DNA from: Desertimonas sp963772825
Lineage (GTDB): Bacteria; Actinomycetota; Acidimicrobiia; Acidimicrobiales; Ilumatobacteraceae
Assembly: GCA_963772825.1 (NCBI GenBank)
Contig: CAVYYX010000012.1
Coordinates: 186,001-250,000, forward strand
DNA: 64,000 nt
Direction: 5' to 3'
Part shown: piece by piece, positions 16,683-25,972 of the stretch
Layout: every line of letters begins with the position of its first letter
Numbering within the stretch: position 1 is the stretch's first letter
Program-made: the position numbers and the translations under genes
The notes under the pieces: generated by a model
What the model was told of the DNA's origin: nothing
The model's database searches: none
What the model saw: only the letters and a program-made list of their open reading frames with translations

Positions 16683-18238
16683 CCGGCGACGACCTCGACG
16701 TCGCGCTCGAGCACACGTCCGAGCAGGGCGGCGCGTTCGTTGGCGGCAAACACCTCGAGGTCGACGTCGCAGCCGTCGGCTGGGCAGGCCCTGACGACGA
16801 GCGGGCCCGAACCGCCCGGCTCGGCGACCCGCACAGCGGCGACGCGACGTTCGTGGCGCCGATCGAGGCCGATCGCCACGCGCAGCACGCCGGCGAGTGA
16901 GCGCACGAGGCGCTGATCGCCTGCCGTGAGGGCGGCGAAGGGCTCGTGGGACTGCTTCGGCTCGCTCTTGCGGTGGTAGCGGGCGATCTGGGCGATCACT
17001 TCGATCTCGTTGTCGGTGAGCCCGGCCAACTCGGAGTTGCGGATGACGTAGTAGGCGTGTAGGTGGTGCTGGCTATGGGCGACGACGAGGCCGACATTGG
17101 CGAGCATCGCCCCGGCCTCGAGGAAGCCACGGGCCGATGGGCCGAGCGACCTCAGTTCGGGGATCGCGTCGTACAGCGCGACGGCGAGGCGAGCGACATG
17201 GATCGAGTGCTCCGGATCGTCGTCGCAGCGGTCGACGAGCTGGCGAATGCTGCGCCGCGAGACGTCACGGAGGTCGTGGAACTCCGACCCGCCGCGCCGC
17301 CGGCTCATCGTGTCGAGGAGCACCCCCTCGCGCAGCGCCGCCTCGGAGTACAGGAACGACGTAATGCCGAACGTTTCGGTGACCGTCGCCAGGATCAAGG
17401 CTCCGGCGACGATGATGTCGGCGCGATGGGAGTCGAGGCCGGGAACCTTCGTGCGCGCCGCTGCCGTGCGATGCTTGACGAGCCGGGCAACGACATCGTC
17501 GAGCGCTTCGCTCGTGACCTCGAAGCAGTTGTACGTGCGCAGCGGCTCGGCTCCAGTCGCCTCGTGAGCGATGCGCGCCACCGTCTCGGCGGTGCCTGAC
17601 GAGGCGACGACGACCTCGAACCCCGCTGTGGTGACGTCGCGGTGGAAGTGCTCGATGAGGCTGCGGACGTGGTTGCGGCAGGCCTTCACCGCGTCGGTGG
17701 TGACCTTGCCGCCGGGGAAGAACCGATCGGTGAGGCGCACGGCGCCGACCTTCAGGCTGCGGGCGGCGATCGTCTCCCCACACTCGCCGATGAGCAGCTC
17801 GGTCGAGCCCCCGCCGACGTCGATGAGCAGCAATCGGCGGTCGAAGACGGGGACCGCTTGCAACACGCCGAGGTGGATCAGCCGGGCTTCCTCGACGCCC
17901 GAGATGACCTCGATGTCGATTCCCGCCTCGGTCCGGGCGCGGTCGATGAACTGTCGAGCGTTCGCCGCCTCCCGCGTTGCGCTCGTCGCCACGGCACGCA
18001 CCTCGGCGTCGAAGCCCTCGGCGATCCCCTTCATCCGCTTGAGGCAGGCGAGGCCCCGTTCGAGGGCTTCAGACGACAGCATCTTCATGTCGCCGCCCCC
18101 GGAGCCGAGGCGGACGACCTCGCGTTCGCGCGTCAGGGTCTCGAATCGATCACCCTCGACGGGGCGGGCGACGACGAGGTGGATGCTGTTCGTGCCGATG
18201 TCGACGGCGGCGAGGGCGTTGGCAGGTCGAGCGTCCAA
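16679..18238 (-). CDS. ppx: Exopolyphosphatase (Ppx/GppA family)
   Basis: A protein of about 519 residues from the sugar-kinase/actin superfamily. LAAVDIGTNSIHLVVARPVE is the first phosphate loop and LLLIDVGGGSTELLIGECGE the second; SGTAETVARIAHEATG and SRRRGGSEFHDLRDVSRRSI follow, and the carboxyl half is an HD-like helical domain (SIHVARLAVALYDAIPEL, IARYHRKSEPK). It hydrolyses polyphosphate or pppGpp in the cytoplasm. The start is uncertain: I use TTG at 18238, which has GGAAG upstream, because extending to the upstream ATG would overlap the preceding metallopeptidase gene by about 110 bases. Confidence 0.88.
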   Translation of the reverse strand: MDARPANALAAVDIGTNSIHLVVARPVEGDRFETLTREREVVRLGSGGGDMKMLSSEALERGLACLKRMKGIAEGFDAEVRAVATSATREAANARQFIDRARTEAGIDIEVISGVEEARLIHLGVLQAVPVFDRRLLLIDVGGGSTELLIGECGETIAARSLKVGAVRLTDRFFPGGKVTTDAVKACRNHVRSLIEHFHRDVTTAGFEVVVASSGTAETVARIAHEATGAEPLRTYNCFEVTSEALDDVVARLVKHRTAAARTKVPGLDSHRADIIVAGALILATVTETFGITSFLYSEAALREGVLLDTMSRRRGGSEFHDLRDVSRRSIRQLVDRCDDDPEHSIHVARLAVALYDAIPELRSLGPSARGFLEAGAMLANVGLVVAHSQHHLHAYYVIRNSELAGLTDNEIEVIAQIARYHRKSEPKQSHEPFAALTAGDQRLVRSLAGVLRVAIGLDRRHERRVAAVRVAEPGGSGPLVVRACPADGCDVDLEVFAANERAALLGRVLERDVEVVAG

Positions 18239-18260
18239 CGGCGGCCGCTTCCGGAGCCGA

Positions 18261-19841
18261 TCAGCCGCCGGTGATCTCGGCGATGCACGTCGGCAGGCCG
18301 CTGAGCACCCCGCGGCGGATCGCCGCGATCTTCTCGAACGCGCTGCCCTCGCGGTTGTCGCCGAGCCCACGGTCGCCGACGACGAGCGCCGTCTGGACGG
18401 CTTCGTCGAGGTCGCCGGGGGACACGATCATCGCCTGCGCCGACGGCGCCAGGGTGTTCTCCGGGCCGGCGTCGAGGTCGATCCGGCTGCCGATCCACGC
18501 GCCGACGAGGCAGTCCGAGGCAAGGGCGCGCGGCTCGCCTTCCAGCGGGCTGCCGACCGCGGTCTGCACGGCGTCAGCCCACGCCAGGCCGATCACGTAG
18601 CCGACGGCGAAGTCGCCGAAGTCGTCGTAGAGCACGCGACCGAGGGCCTCGTCGAAGACCACCTCGTTGGTCGCTGGGCAGTGCACGGCGCCGAAGGTCG
18701 CCATCCCCTCCGGGTCGCCACAGTCATCGTCGGGACCGGCCGCCGGGCGCAGCGTCACCTGGGGCATCGTCGTGCCCTGGGTCGCCAGCTGCGGTGGCCA
18801 GAAGCTGGAGAGGTCGCCGTTGAGCAGCGTCATGATCTCCTCGGCGCCCCAGCCGAAGCTCGCGTTGCCGTTGGTCCGCGCATCGTCGGACTCCGGGTTG
18901 AACTCGTTGGGCAGCAGCGGCAGCGGCTTGTCGATGAGGCCCACGCAGTTGTCGACACCGCCGATGAACCCTTCCTGGAACGCCCCGATGCGATCGAAGG
19001 CAGCGCCATGTCCGCCCGGCTCGAGGACGCTCGTGCCGATCGGATCGGCGACGGCGACGAGGGCGATCAGCCCGGTACGGATGTCGTCGTCACCAAACGT
19101 CAGCGTCGCGACGTGGCCCTCCCACACGCGGCGGGCCCAGGCCCCGGAGAAGCAATCTGCCTGCTGCTCGGTGTAGACCGTCGCCACGTCACGATCGAGA
19201 TCGCCGGTACGGAACTGCACGGCGTGGCCGAACTCGTGGGCGAGCACGACGGCGACGACCGACGGGCTGAACCGCTGGGCGAGCTCGAAGATCACCCCGA
19301 GCTCGCCATCGTCGTAGGCCATGTAGTCACCGTCCGGGCAGTAGAACGCCCCGTAGTCGCTGACTTCCTGGTAGCTCGTGTTGCCGGGGAAGCCGCAGCC
19401 GGGGATCGGCGCGGTGCGCTCCGGGTAGGCGGCGAAGATGCCGCCGGCGAGCGGTTCCCACGGCTCGCCGAACAGTCGCTGGTACTCGCTCGCCCACCAC
19501 GACTGGATGTCGGCGAGGCCTGCGGCGAGATAGGCGTCGTAGAACCGTGCCGGCTTGGCTTCACCGCCATCGACGACCTCGCCGATCGGCGGGCCGCCGG
19601 TGACCGGCGTCGTCGTCGTCGTAGTTGTGGCGGCGGCGGAAGTGGTGGTGGCGGCGATCGTCGACGTGGTCGCCGGCGTCGGCGCAGCGGTCGTCGGCGC
19701 CCCGACGGCGATGGTGGTCGGGCTCGTCTTGTCAGGGGCGTGACCGGCGACCTGCGGGGAGCCTGCGGCCAGCGCGCCGGTTGCGCCGAGCACGAGGAGG
19801 CTTGCGGCGATGGTGGCAGCCAGCGCCGGACGGGGAGTCAT
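18261..19841 (-). CDS. Secreted neutral zinc metallopeptidase
   Basis: A 526-residue exported protein: signal peptide (ALAATIAASLLVLGATGALA, cleavage near residue 26), a Thr/Ala-rich linker to residue 85, then a metallopeptidase domain with VVAVVLAHEFGHAVQFRTG (HEFGH zinc site) and a downstream EQQADCFSGAWAR segment that holds the third ligand. This pattern is that of the YpfJ-type putative neutral zinc metallopeptidases (peptidase_M4-like clan MA). The domain is followed by a long carboxyl-terminal region with cysteine pairs. A TAGACT -10 box seven bases before the ATG suggests a leaderless mRNA. Substrate unknown. Confidence 0.87.
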   Translation of the reverse strand: MTPRPALAATIAASLLVLGATGALAAGSPQVAGHAPDKTSPTTIAVGAPTTAAPTPATTSTIAATTTSAAATTTTTTTPVTGGPPIGEVVDGGEAKPARFYDAYLAAGLADIQSWWASEYQRLFGEPWEPLAGGIFAAYPERTAPIPGCGFPGNTSYQEVSDYGAFYCPDGDYMAYDDGELGVIFELAQRFSPSVVAVVLAHEFGHAVQFRTGDLDRDVATVYTEQQADCFSGAWARRVWEGHVATLTFGDDDIRTGLIALVAVADPIGTSVLEPGGHGAAFDRIGAFQEGFIGGVDNCVGLIDKPLPLLPNEFNPESDDARTNGNASFGWGAEEIMTLLNGDLSSFWPPQLATQGTTMPQVTLRPAAGPDDDCGDPEGMATFGAVHCPATNEVVFDEALGRVLYDDFGDFAVGYVIGLAWADAVQTAVGSPLEGEPRALASDCLVGAWIGSRIDLDAGPENTLAPSAQAMIVSPGDLDEAVQTALVVGDRGLGDNREGSAFEKIAAIRRGVLSGLPTCIAEITGG

Positions 19842-19848
19842 TGCGGAA

Positions 19849-19854
19849 AGTCTA
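19849..19854 (-). promoter_or_regulatory. -10 box of the metallopeptidase gene (leaderless)
   Basis: Minus-strand TAGACT lies seven bases before the ATG at 19841. Confidence 0.55.
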
Positions 19855-19862
19855 CGGGCGCC

Positions 19863-20528
19863 TCAGTCGGCTGAACCGTCGTCGAGCAGCGCTTGCAGCT
19901 CGACGATCTCGGACTGCTGATTGCGCGCCCAGGCCTCCGCGAATCGGCGGACATCTTCATTGTCGGAACGTTCGGCAGCCTCGGTGGCCATCTCGATACC
20001 GCCCTGGTGGTGGGCGGACATCAGCTCGACGAACAGTTCGTCGGCCTCTGCCCCTTCGGCGCTGGCGAGACGGTCGAGATCCTCTTCCGACGCCATGCCC
20101 GGCATCTCCGACGAGTCCATGGCGTGGCCCATCCAGGCCATCGCCTGACCGTCCTCGGCGACCGCCGGAGCGTCCATCTCGTTGAGCAGTTGGAGCATCA
20201 GTCCGATCTCGACGCTCTGCTCGAAGATGATCGAGCGGGCGACGGTCTGCAACCGTGGGTCGGTGTCGGGTCGGTTGAGAAACGAGAAGCTCATGTCCAC
20301 CGCCTGACGATGGTGCTCGCTCATGTCCTGGAGGAATCCGACGTCGACGTCGGACGACGCCACCTCGTTCGTCGAGTCGGCGATCAGCCAGCCGATCATC
20401 CCGGCGATCAACGCCGCCGCGACGAGCACGATGACGATGTTCGCCGGCCGTTGCCACCAGGGCAGCACGATCTCGTCGGCGCCGCTCTCGTCGGTCGCGG
20501 CGGCGCCGTCGATCGGTTGGTCCGTCAC
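19863..20528 (-). CDS. DUF305-family membrane-anchored protein
   Basis: A 221-residue protein with one membrane helix (NIVIVLVAAALIAGMIGWLI, residues about 30-50) and an external ferritin-like helical domain of the DUF305 type. Two repeated signatures are present: FLQDMSEHHRQAVDMSFSF and FVELMSAHHQGGIEMATEA, whose paired methionine/histidine residues are thought to bind metal (often copper). GTG is the start. No copper gene is adjacent, so a metal role is from the family only. Confidence 0.88.
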   Translation of the reverse strand: MTDQPIDGAAATDESGADEIVLPWWQRPANIVIVLVAAALIAGMIGWLIADSTNEVASSDVDVGFLQDMSEHHRQAVDMSFSFLNRPDTDPRLQTVARSIIFEQSVEIGLMLQLLNEMDAPAVAEDGQAMAWMGHAMDSSEMPGMASEEDLDRLASAEGAEADELFVELMSAHHQGGIEMATEAAERSDNEDVRRFAEAWARNQQSEIVELQALLDDGSAD

Positions 20529-20633
20529 CTCGGAAGTCTGCCAACGGGTGGGCGTCGACTGCTACGGTCCCGCCGGTATCGGTGCGACGACGATGATCAT
20601 GCGGTGCAGACCCGACACGGTGGGGGCGAACCG

Positions 20634-21395
20634 ATGACGTTGGTGGACGTGCGGGAGGTGACGGTCCGCTTCGGAGGCATTATCGCCCTCGACAGCTTGT
20701 CGTTCGGCATCGAGGCCGGTCACATCTGTGGGCTGATCGGTCCCAACGGGGCCGGCAAGACGACGATGTTCAACGTCGTCAGCCGGATCTACGATCCGAC
20801 GTCGGGACGAGTCACCTACGACGGCCAGGACCTGCTGGCGGTGCCGGCCCACGGGATCGCCTCGCTGGGCATCGCCAGGACGTTCCAGAACCTCGCCCTG
20901 TTCCCGTCGATGAGCTTGCTCGAGAACGTGATGGTCGGCGCCCACAGCCAAGGCCAGGTCGGTGTGGCCCAGGCGATCAGCCGGATCGGTGTCGCCGCCG
21001 AGAACCGGCGAACGCGCGACTTTGCCGGCGACCTGCTGGTCCAGCTCGGTCTCGGCCCGCTGATGTTCCGGCCGGCCGCCGGACTGCCGTTCGGCACGCT
21101 CAAGCGCCTGGAGATCGCTCGGGCCCTCGCTGCCAGGCCGCGATTCCTGCTGATGGACGAGCCGGCCTCGGGACTGACCCACGGGGAGGTCGACGAGCTC
21201 GGCGAGACGATCGTCAAGATCCGTGACGAATTCGACCTCACGGTGCTGCTCGTCGAGCACCACATGTCGATGGTGATGGGGATCTCCGACCGGGTCGTGG
21301 CGATGGAGTTCGGCCGCAAGATCGCCGAAGGCTTGCCCGCCGAGGTGCAGACTGACCCGCTCGTCATCGAGGCCTACCTCGGAGCGAGCGACTGA
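20634..21395 (+). CDS. livG: Branched-chain amino acid-type ABC transporter ATPase LivG
   Basis: A 253-residue ATPase. Walker A is GLIGPNGAGKTTMFNVVSRI, the signature loop has the LivG-type form LPFGTLKRLEIARALA, and Walker B is FLLMDEPASGLTHGEVDEL, followed by the H-loop LLVEHHMSM. It is the first of five genes in a tight operon (livG-F-H-M-K; gaps of 13, 1 and 2 bases, and one ATGA overlap). A TACGGT -10 box lies at 20563, about 65 bases before the ATG, so this operon probably has a true leader. It energises import together with LivF. Confidence 0.92.
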   Translation: MTLVDVREVTVRFGGIIALDSLSFGIEAGHICGLIGPNGAGKTTMFNVVSRIYDPTSGRVTYDGQDLLAVPAHGIASLGIARTFQNLALFPSMSLLENVMVGAHSQGQVGVAQAISRIGVAAENRRTRDFAGDLLVQLGLGPLMFRPAAGLPFGTLKRLEIARALAARPRFLLMDEPASGLTHGEVDELGETIVKIRDEFDLTVLLVEHHMSMVMGISDRVVAMEFGRKIAEGLPAEVQTDPLVIEAYLGASD

Positions 21396-21408
21396 TGAGG
21401 TCGGAACC

Positions 21409-22116
21409 GTGAGTCTCCTCGAGGTCGAGGGGTTGCGGGCGGGGTACGGGCCCGTCAACGTGCTGCACCACATCAACCTGTCGGTGGAGCCTGGAGAGAT
21501 CGTCGTCATCCTCGGCGCCAACGGGGCCGGCAAGACGACGACGATGCGGGCGATCTCGGGGACGATCCCGCGGGAGGGGACGATCACCTTCGACGGTGAC
21601 GACATCACCTCGAACTCGCCCGAGCACATCGTCCGCCTCGGCATCGCCCAGGTGCCCCAGGGCCGCGGCACGTTCCCCGAGCTGTCCGTCGAGGACAACC
21701 TGCGCATCGGCGCCTACACCCGCAAGGACGGTGAGGTCGGCCTGGACATCGATCTGTGGTACGAGACCTTCCCGCGCCTGTCGGAGCGGCGCGGTCAGCG
21801 TGCGGGGAGCCTGTCCGGCGGTGAGCAGCAGATGCTCGCAGTCGCCCGCGCCCTGATGAGCCGGCCAAAGCTGTTGCTGTGCGACGAGCCGAGCCTCGGG
21901 CTGGCGCCGTTGATCACCAGGGAGTTGTTCAAGATCATCGCCGACCTCAACTCCCGCTGGAGCATCGCCGTTCTGCTCGTCGAGCAGAACGCCAACCTCG
22001 CCCTGCACATCGCCCACCGGGTGTACCTGCTCGAGACGGGACGCATCGTCGCCTCCGGCGATGCCCAATCGATCGCCAACGACGACAGCCTCCGCAAGGC
22101 CTACCTGGGGTACTGA
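21409..22116 (+). CDS. livF: Branched-chain amino acid-type ABC transporter ATPase LivF
   Basis: A 235-residue ATPase with Walker A VVILGANGAGKTTTMRAISG, signature AGSLSGGEQQMLAVARALMS and Walker B KLLLCDEPSLGLAPLITREL, then VLLVEQNANLALHIAHRVYL. The GTG start follows the livG stop by 13 bases. LivF-type subunits characteristically carry the VPQGRGTFPELSVEDNL Q-loop segment seen here. Forms the ATPase pair with LivG on the cytoplasmic side. Confidence 0.93.
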   Translation: MSLLEVEGLRAGYGPVNVLHHINLSVEPGEIVVILGANGAGKTTTMRAISGTIPREGTITFDGDDITSNSPEHIVRLGIAQVPQGRGTFPELSVEDNLRIGAYTRKDGEVGLDIDLWYETFPRLSERRGQRAGSLSGGEQQMLAVARALMSRPKLLLCDEPSLGLAPLITRELFKIIADLNSRWSIAVLLVEQNANLALHIAHRVYLLETGRIVASGDAQSIANDDSLRKAYLGY

Positions 22117-22117
22117 C

Positions 22118-23035
22118 GTGGACCGCTTCTTCGACGCCGTGTTCCTCGGTCTCTCGTCCGGGGCGATCTACGCGCTCGTCGCCCTCGGTCTTGTGGTCGT
22201 GTTCCGGGGTACCGGGCACCTCAACTTCGCCGCCGGAGAGATGGCGACCTTCAGCGCCTACATCGTCTGGGTCGTCACGACGTGGACGTTGTTCGGTGAC
22301 TCGGCCCTGCCGTTGTGGTTGGCGACGATCGTTGGGATGGTCTTCGGGTTCGCCCTGGGGGCGGCGACCGAGGTGTTCATCGTCAGCCCGCTGTCGAAGA
22401 AGTCGCCGCTCGCCGTCTTCGTCGCGCTCATCGCCATCCTCCTCGGCATCAACGCCATCGACAGCGGGCGGTGGGGGCCACCGCCGTCCGAGGAGATCGA
22501 CAGCCTGTTCCCGAATGATCCCGACGACTTCGTCCGCCTGTTCGGGGCGGTGTGGCGCTGGGAGGACATCGGCACACTGATCGTCACGCTGGCCGCCAGC
22601 GCCCTGCTCTTCCTGCTCTTCGCCAAGACGAAGATCGGGCTGGCGATGCGCGCCGTCGCCAGCAATCCCGACTCGAGCAAGTTGGTCGGTGTGCCGACGA
22701 AGCTCGTGCTCGCCGGCTCGTGGGGTTTGAGCGGGGCGCTCGCCGCCCTCGCCGGGGTGATGGTCGCCGGGTCCCAGGCCCAGGTGACACCGACGATGAT
22801 GTTCACGATCTTCGTCTACGCGTCCGCCGCGGCGACGCTGGGCGGGCTCGACAGCCCGATCGGAGCGGTGGTTGGAGGTCTCTCGATCGGCGTCGTCGAG
22901 AACCTCGCTGCCGAGTTCGCCCCCGGGTGGGTCGGCCAGGAGATGAAGCTGTCCGTCGCCCTGCTGTGCATCTTCGTCGTGCTCTTCGTCAAGCCCTCCG
23001 GCTTGTTCGGCACCGAGAAGGTCGAACGGGTCTGA
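22118..23035 (+). CDS. livH: Branched-chain amino acid-type ABC permease LivH
   Basis: A 305-residue permease starting GTG (VDRFFDAVFLGLSSGAIYAL), one base after the livF stop. Features of the family: LVVVFRGTGHLNFAAGEMAT near the start, IGLAMRAVASNPDSSKLVGV (the ATPase-contact loop) in the middle and GGLDSPIGAVVGGLSIGVVE near the end. About eight membrane helices. A 40-residue loop rich in Pro/Asp (WGPPPSEEIDSLFPNDPDDF) between helices is larger than usual. Confidence 0.9.
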   Translation: MDRFFDAVFLGLSSGAIYALVALGLVVVFRGTGHLNFAAGEMATFSAYIVWVVTTWTLFGDSALPLWLATIVGMVFGFALGAATEVFIVSPLSKKSPLAVFVALIAILLGINAIDSGRWGPPPSEEIDSLFPNDPDDFVRLFGAVWRWEDIGTLIVTLAASALLFLLFAKTKIGLAMRAVASNPDSSKLVGVPTKLVLAGSWGLSGALAALAGVMVAGSQAQVTPTMMFTIFVYASAAATLGGLDSPIGAVVGGLSIGVVENLAAEFAPGWVGQEMKLSVALLCIFVVLFVKPSGLFGTEKVERV

Positions 23036-23037
23036 CG

Positions 23038-24198
23038 ATGCCCGTGAAAGTTCACTGGGGGTCGCCGGGGCACTGGGCGATTCGCCTCGTGTGGCTGGCC
23101 GCCACGATCGCCGTCGTGGTGTACATCCCGACACGCACGCAGCCCGGGACGATCAACGACATGACGACCGCCCTCGAGCTGGCGGCGGTGGCGATGGCCC
23201 TCAACCTCGTGATGGGGTACGGCGGGCTGATCTCCCTCGGACATTCCGCCTACTTCGGGCTCGGCGCCTACACGATGGCCGTGCTCGTCGACCACTACGG
23301 CTGGACGCAGGGATGGACGCTGTACATCGCTGCCGTGTTCGGCTTTGTCGTCGGTTGCCTGACGTCGCTGCCCGCCCTCCGGCTCAAGGGCGTGTACCTC
23401 GCCCTCACCTCGATCGCCCTGGCGGTGTTGTTCCCGCAGCTCGTCAAGTGGCAGAAGCTCGAATGGCTCACCGACGGTGCCCGGGGGATCGACGACCTGC
23501 AGTACGACGAGATCCCGGTGTGGCCGATCCTCGGCGAGCTCGACGGCCGTCGGGGGAGAGCGGTTTGGATGTACTGGCTCGCCGTCATCGTCGCCGTGCT
23601 GTCCTACCTGGTATGTCGCGGCATCGTGAAGAGTCGAGTCGGTCGGTCACTGGTGGCGATCCGCGACAACGAGACGGCGGCGGCGGTGATGGGGGTCAAC
23701 CGGGCGCGCACCCAGACGATCGTGTACGGCCTCTCGGCAGCGATGACCGCGGTCGCCGGCGCCCTGTTCGGGATCGGTCTCAACGGCGTCAACCCCGACC
23801 TGCGGTACTTCACGCTGATCGGTTCGATCACGTTCGTCGTCATCATGGTCATCGGAGGTGGGGCGACACTGTGGGGGCCGATCGTCGGTGCCTTCCTCTA
23901 CGTGCTCGTCGAGAGTCGTACCCGCAAGTGGGGCGCTGACAGCTCCGGCGTCGTCGGCGCGCTGTTCGGTTGGCTGAACAGCTCGCCGGCCACCTTGATC
24001 CTCGCCGTCGTCCTCATCGTGCTCATGTTCGTCGCCCCGTTCGGCATCGTCGGCCTGCTCAAACGTCTCGCCGCGAAGGTCATCGTGATCGTTCCCAACC
24101 CGGCGGGCACCCGTAGTAACGTCCCGCCCGTCGAGGAAGGTCTCGACCCGTCGATCGACGAACCGTTCCTATCCGCATCCCCAGAGGAGACTCCATGA
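23038..24198 (+). CDS. livM: Branched-chain amino acid-type ABC permease LivM
   Basis: A 386-residue permease. LNLVMGYGGLISLGHSAYFG is the LivM signature; SLVAIRDNETAAAVMGVNRA is the ATPase-contact loop, and GGGATLWGPIVGAFLYVLVE a late conserved segment. The last 45 residues after the final helix form an acidic cytoplasmic tail. Its stop overlaps the livK start (ATGA). Confidence 0.9.
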   Translation: MPVKVHWGSPGHWAIRLVWLAATIAVVVYIPTRTQPGTINDMTTALELAAVAMALNLVMGYGGLISLGHSAYFGLGAYTMAVLVDHYGWTQGWTLYIAAVFGFVVGCLTSLPALRLKGVYLALTSIALAVLFPQLVKWQKLEWLTDGARGIDDLQYDEIPVWPILGELDGRRGRAVWMYWLAVIVAVLSYLVCRGIVKSRVGRSLVAIRDNETAAAVMGVNRARTQTIVYGLSAAMTAVAGALFGIGLNGVNPDLRYFTLIGSITFVVIMVIGGGATLWGPIVGAFLYVLVESRTRKWGADSSGVVGALFGWLNSSPATLILAVVLIVLMFVAPFGIVGLLKRLAAKVIVIVPNPAGTRSNVPPVEEGLDPSIDEPFLSASPEETP

Positions 24199-25505
24199 CG
24201 TCGCGCTCCACTCGCGTTCTCGCCGTTGCCGGTGCGTCCGTGCTCGCCTTCTCCGTCGCCGGCCTCGGCCACGCCGGCGCCGGCTCAGAGGAGGGGTGGA
24301 CGGTCGACACCGAGGACTGCTCCGACCCCGACCGGGCGAACGCCCCGATCGAGGGGACGATCAGGATCGGCTCGTCGATGCCCCTGTCGGGCGGCGCCGC
24401 GGCCGCGGCGTTCGAGCCGGCGGCGCGAGGGCTCGAGGCGTACATCGCCTACGCCAACGACAACGATCTGGTCCCCGGCTACGAGCTCGAGCTGACGATC
24501 GGCGACGATCAGTACGACCCGGCACTGACGCCTGGTGTCGTCAATGGACTGATCGACGACGGTGTCGACGTCTTCGCCGGAATCATCGGCACGCAGAACA
24601 ACCTCGCCGTGCGCGACACGCTGAACGAGGAGTGCATCCCGCAGCTCAACGTGCTGGCCGGCGATCCGCGCTTCGGCGAGGTCGAGGAGTACCCGTGGAC
24701 GACGGGGCTGTTGACGTCGTACGAGTACGAGTACGGCGCCTACGCCCAGGACATCGCCGCCAACTTCCCGGACTCAACGGTCGGGCTGTTCTACGTGAAC
24801 AGCGAGTTCGGCAACATCTCGATCGACAATTTCAAGGCCGCCGCCGAGGAAGCGGGCTTGGAGATTGTCGCCGAGGAGACCGTCGAGCTCGGCGACGAGG
24901 CCCCCCCGCAGGCCCAGGTGTCGAGCCTCGCCGAGGAGGCACCCGAGGTCCTGGTGACCGTGCCCCTCGGCGCGGGCTGCATCTCGTTCCTCAACGAACT
25001 GGCCAACGCCAAGGCAGCCAACGAGTGGGACCCGGTGGTGTACATGACGAACACGTGCGCCGGCAGCGCGCTGATCCTCGGCGCGGCAGGCGAGAACGCC
25101 GACGGCGTCTACACGTCGGCGGCGATGGGCCTCGTCGACGTCAGCAACCCGGAGGTTGCGGCGACCGAGCCGGTGGCCGGGTACATCGCCGAGATGGAGG
25201 CCCAGGGGCTTGGCGACATCATCACCACCGGCGGGGCCGGATGGAACGCCGGGGAGGTCACCGTCGCCGTGTTGCTCGACGCCCTCGAATCGCCAGACGG
25301 CCTCACCCAGGCGTCGATCATCAACGCCGCCCGCAACCTCGACTTCCGCCCGACGCTGCTGCGCGAGGGGATGAACTACTCGATGAACGGCGAGGAGGAC
25401 GCCTTCTACTCGCAGGACGTCCAGGTCGGTCAGTACAACGTCGCCGACGGTTTTTACACCGACATCGGCGAGATCATCTCGTTCGAGTCAACCCCCGCCG
25501 AGTAG
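24195..25505 (+). CDS. livK: Liv-type ABC transporter substrate-binding protein
   Basis: A 436-residue binding protein of the leucine/isoleucine/valine-amide class. Signal peptide: RVLAVAGASVLAFSVAGLGH, likely cleaved near residue 29 (HAGAGSEEG), with no lipobox cysteine. The mature part opens with GTIRIGSSMPLSGGAAAAAF and contains GVDVFAGIIGTQNNLAVRDT and FPDSTVGLFYVNSEFGN, the usual type I periplasmic fold. Cysteines at CSDPD, EECIPQ, AGCISF and NTCAGS may form disulfides. The liv operon could transport branched-chain amino acids, amides, urea or other small acids; specificity is not deducible. Confidence 0.9.
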   Translation: MTSRSTRVLAVAGASVLAFSVAGLGHAGAGSEEGWTVDTEDCSDPDRANAPIEGTIRIGSSMPLSGGAAAAAFEPAARGLEAYIAYANDNDLVPGYELELTIGDDQYDPALTPGVVNGLIDDGVDVFAGIIGTQNNLAVRDTLNEECIPQLNVLAGDPRFGEVEEYPWTTGLLTSYEYEYGAYAQDIAANFPDSTVGLFYVNSEFGNISIDNFKAAAEEAGLEIVAEETVELGDEAPPQAQVSSLAEEAPEVLVTVPLGAGCISFLNELANAKAANEWDPVVYMTNTCAGSALILGAAGENADGVYTSAAMGLVDVSNPEVAATEPVAGYIAEMEAQGLGDIITTGGAGWNAGEVTVAVLLDALESPDGLTQASIINAARNLDFRPTLLREGMNYSMNGEEDAFYSQDVQVGQYNVADGFYTDIGEIISFESTPAE

Positions 25506-25508
25506 CCA

Positions 25509-25931
25509 TCAGGCAGCGGTCGTCGTCGGCGCGGTGGACGTCGACGTCGACACCGCCGAGGTCGGCGTCGGGGCCACGGCCGTGCTGGCGGGTGTTGAGC
25601 CGTCGGGAATCGACGAGCCGGTGGTGGCGCCCGACAGCTCGGTCGGCGGGATGATCACGATGAGGTCGGACTCGCCGGTGATCTCGACGTCGAACAACCA
25701 TTGGCTGCCATCCTCGGCGGTCGCCGTGCACGTGTAGATCGTGTCCTCGGCCGTCGACTCCGGTTCCTCGCACTGCGCGTCGGTGTACTCCACGAGCCGG
25801 GCAGCCTCCGAAAAACCCCTGCTCTCGATGTACTTCTCGGCTTCTTCCTGAAAGTCGGCAGCGTCGGGGGAGCAGGCCGCGACCAGCGTCACGGCGGTAG
25901 CTGCTGCGGCGGCGGCGGTCAGTCGGCGCAT
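25509..25931 (-). CDS. Small lipoprotein of unknown function
   Basis: A 140-residue lipoprotein: the start MRRLTAAAAAATAVTLVAAC contains the lipobox LVAAC, so the mature protein begins at that cysteine. A short domain with one further cysteine pair (DAQCEEP and YTCTATAEDGSQWLF) follows and the last 40 residues are a Thr/Ser/Pro-rich linker. It resembles DUF4333-like secreted domains in general layout, but I do not claim membership. It ends three bases after the livK stop on the opposite strand. Confidence 0.7.
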   Translation of the reverse strand: MRRLTAAAAAATAVTLVAACSPDAADFQEEAEKYIESRGFSEAARLVEYTDAQCEEPESTAEDTIYTCTATAEDGSQWLFDVEITGESDLIVIIPPTELSGATTGSSIPDGSTPASTAVAPTPTSAVSTSTSTAPTTTAA

Positions 25932-25972
25932 CGGGTCAACCTCGGGTCGGGGGCAGGCACGTGATGTCGAGG

